Positions 6,054 to 7,373 of a stretch of 7,373 nt of DNA are shown piece after piece. The notes beneath the pieces are model-generated. The model was not told the DNA's origin, did not search any database, and saw nothing but the letters and a program-made list of their open reading frames with translations. The stretch comes from an uncultured Alphaproteobacteria bacterium (GTDB lineage Bacteria; Pseudomonadota; Alphaproteobacteria; Reyranellales; Reyranellaceae): assembly GCA_903929895.1 (NCBI GenBank), contig CAIYWM010000832.1:1-7373 (forward strand). Reading direction: 5' to 3'. The position numbers and the translations under genes were made by a program. Every line of letters starts with the position of its first letter. Position 1 is the stretch's first letter.

Positions 6054-7034
6054 GTGACCTCCGCGGCCATCAAGCTCGACCAGGTGACCAAGACGTTCGA
6101 CGGCCGCGTCATGGCCGTCGACGCGGTCACGCTCGACATCGCCGCCGGCGAGTTCTTCTCGCTGCTGGGCCCGTCGGGCTGCGGCAAGACGACGAGCCTG
6201 CGCATGATCGCGGGGTTCGAGCATCCCGACTCGGGCCGCGTCCATGTCGGCGGCAAGGACATCACCGACCTGCCGGTCCACCGGCGCGACATGGGCATGG
6301 TCTTCCAGTCGTACGCGCTGTTCCCGCATCGGACAGTCGCGGAGAACGTGGCCTTCGGCTTGCGCATGCGCGAGGTGCCCAAGCCGGAGATCGAGCGGCG
6401 GGTCGCGGCGGCACTGGCGCAGGTGGCGCTGACGGGCTTCGAGACGCGCAAGCCCGGCCAGCTCTCGGGCGGCCAGCAGCAACGTGTGGCGCTGGCCCGC
6501 GCGCTGGTCGTCGAGCCGCCGGTGCTGCTTTGCGACGAGCCGTTGGGCGCGCTCGACCGCAAGCTGCGTCAGCAGATGCAGTTCGAGTTGAAGGAGCTGC
6601 AGAAGCGCCTGGGCGTCACCCTGGTCTTCGTGACCCATGACCAGGAGGAGGCGCTGGCCATGAGCGACCGGATTGCCGTGATGAACGGCGGCAAGGTCGA
6701 GCAGGTCGGCACGCCGACTGAGATCTACGAGCGCCCGCGCACGCGGTTCGTCGCCGACTTCATCGGCGAGATCAACATACTGGAGGGGGCCGGACCGCTG
6801 CGCGCGCTGCGCCCCGAGAAGATCCGGCTGGTCGCGCCCGATGGCGCCCGTCTCGCCGGTAGGGTCGAAACGGCCAACTATCTCGGCGGATCGACGCTGT
6901 TGCGCGTCCAGCCCACCACCGGTCCGTCGATGCTGGTGCGTGAGACGCATGCCGGCGAGCGGGCTTCGCGGATGCCGGGCGATGCGGTGGGCCTTACCTG
7001 GAACGACAGCGACGCCGTCGCGCTGGAGAGCTGA
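6054..7034 (+). CDS. ABC transporter ATP-binding protein, PotA-like
   Basis: This 326-residue ATPase energises the importer from the cytoplasmic face. All nucleotide-binding elements are intact: Walker A GPSGCGKTT (39-47), Q-loop glutamine 85 in VFQSYALFPH, signature LSGGQQQR (137-144), Walker B VLLCDEP (157-163, catalytic E162), D-loop GALD (165-168) and H-loop H195 in VTHDQEEA. The linker ERPRTRFVADFIGEINIL (226-243) leads into a short C-terminal TOBE-type regulatory domain (about 249-322, starting LRPEKIRL), as in PotA and related ATPases. The GTG at 6054 is chosen because the typical opening strand IKLDQVTKTFDG follows directly. The next internal ATG (residue 20) would remove it. Only a weak purine run (about 6039-6044) precedes the start. 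The gene lies 16 bases after the binding-protein stop, completing a permease-permease-binding protein-ATPase set. Confidence 0.95.
   Translation: MTSAAIKLDQVTKTFDGRVMAVDAVTLDIAAGEFFSLLGPSGCGKTTSLRMIAGFEHPDSGRVHVGGKDITDLPVHRRDMGMVFQSYALFPHRTVAENVAFGLRMREVPKPEIERRVAAALAQVALTGFETRKPGQLSGGQQQRVALARALVVEPPVLLCDEPLGALDRKLRQQMQFELKELQKRLGVTLVFVTHDQEEALAMSDRIAVMNGGKVEQVGTPTEIYERPRTRFVADFIGEINILEGAGPLRALRPEKIRLVAPDGARLAGRVETANYLGGSTLLRVQPTTGPSMLVRETHAGERASRMPGDAVGLTWNDSDAVALES
7025..7030 (+). promoter_or_regulatory. Ribosome binding site (GGAGAG) for the AroM-family gene
   Basis: GGAGAG lies 6 bases before the ATG at 7037, within the last codons of the ATPase gene. It supports this start and shows that the AroM-family gene is translated as part of the same transcript. 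Confidence 0.6.
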
Positions 7035-7036
7035 AC

Positions 7037-7373
7037 ATGAGCACCTTGGGCATCGTCACCATCGGGCAGGCCCCGCGAGACGACATCGTCGAGCTGTTCG
7101 CCGCCCAGGCTCCGGCCGGAACCAGGGTGATCCTGCGCGGCGCGCTCGACGGTCTGAGCGACGCCGAGGTCGATGCGCTGCCGCCGCTCAGCGGGGCCGA
7201 CACGCTCTACACGAGGCTGCGTGGTGGCCGCGACGTCAAGATTTCGAAGCAGGCGGTGATCGACCGTTCGCCGGAGACACTGGCCAAGCTGCGCGCCGAT
7301 GGGTGCGACGCCATCGTCTATGCCTGTACCGGCGAGTTTCCGGCGATGGACGGCGATGCCGGCGTGCTGTTCC
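7037..7373 (+). CDS. AroM-family protein, 3'-truncated
   Basis: The first 112 residues of an AroM-family protein are visible; the frame is open to the right edge, and typical members are about 220 residues, so roughly half is missing. The N-terminus MSTLGIVTIGQAPRDD carries the conserved TIGQxPRxD opening (8-15). It is followed by LRGALDGLS (33-41), a region like the GALDGLS/GKLSREE segment of AroM, then DTLYTRLRGGRDVKISK (55-71) and a strand ending in YACTGEFP (95-102). The ATG at 7037 is 2 bases after the ATPase stop and has a good Shine-Dalgarno sequence. AroM is named for its link to an aromatic-pathway locus in E. coli, but its biochemical role is unknown. The C97-T98-G99 segment after a hydrophobic strand resembles the first catalytic cysteine loop of the aspartate/glutamate/hydantoin racemase fold; that resemblance is an inference. 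Presence at the end of a DUF917/HyuA operon suggests an accessory step in the same pathway. Confidence 0.85.
   Translation, partial: MSTLGIVTIGQAPRDDIVELFAAQAPAGTRVILRGALDGLSDAEVDALPPLSGADTLYTRLRGGRDVKISKQAVIDRSPETLAKLRADGCDAIVYACTGEFPAMDGDAGVLF

Noticed and set aside
4997..6562. Long antisense open frame of 521 codons opposite the binding protein and ATPase genes
   Set aside because: It crosses two well-supported + strand genes, is compositionally biased and shows no family motif. Stop-poor antisense frames are expected at this GC content.
3281..7034. Naming the transporter potBCDA and calling it a polyamine importer
   Set aside because: Only family-level similarity can be seen. The Pot-type family covers several ligands, and the neighbouring enzymes point to a different substrate class.

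Overview
The window is a single, gap-free stretch of one strand-uniform gene cluster. Eight genes all read on the + strand and cover essentially every base. The DNA is very GC-rich with strong G/C preference at third codon positions. This, together with the PotABCD-type transporter and HyuA-like genes, suggests a high-GC proteobacterium, most likely an alphaproteobacterium; that placement is an inference from composition and protein style only. No rRNA, tRNA, CRISPR array, insertion sequence, clear promoter or clear terminator is visible, and the longest intergenic gap is 22 bases.

Layout: (1) the 3' part of a DUF917-family gene (S-methyl-thiohydantoin desulfurase-type domain), cut by the window's left edge, to 638; (2) a complete second DUF917 gene, 635-1717, starting at a TTG that overlaps the previous stop; (3) a HyuA-like hydantoinase/oxoprolinase-family protein, 1714-3270; (4, 5) two inner-membrane permeases of the spermidine/putrescine (PotB/PotC) type, 3281-4156 and 4153-4968; (6) a secreted substrate-binding protein with a Tat-like signal, 4991-6037; (7) the ATPase of the same transporter, 6054-7034; (8) the 5' part of an AroM-family gene, 7037 to the right edge.

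Three junctions are 4-base stop/start overlaps (TTGA, ATGA, ATGA) and the others are 2-22 bases apart, so the genes almost certainly form one translationally coupled operon. The likely logic is uptake of a small organic compound by a complete ABC importer (binding protein, two permeases, ATPase), followed by cytoplasmic processing by the HyuA-like and DUF917 proteins, with an AroM-family protein as accessory. HyuA relatives act on cyclic amides (hydantoins, 5-oxoproline), which makes a cyclic amide or thiohydantoin-like compound a reasonable guess for the substrate. Nothing in the sequence fixes the substrate.

The most interesting points are the tandem pair of DUF917 paralogs, about 82 % identical and alignable without a single gap, and the combination of paired DUF917, a HyuA-like protein without a visible HyuB, a Pot-type ABC importer and AroM in one operon. 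This looks like a coherent, poorly characterised catabolic system. The families themselves are known.
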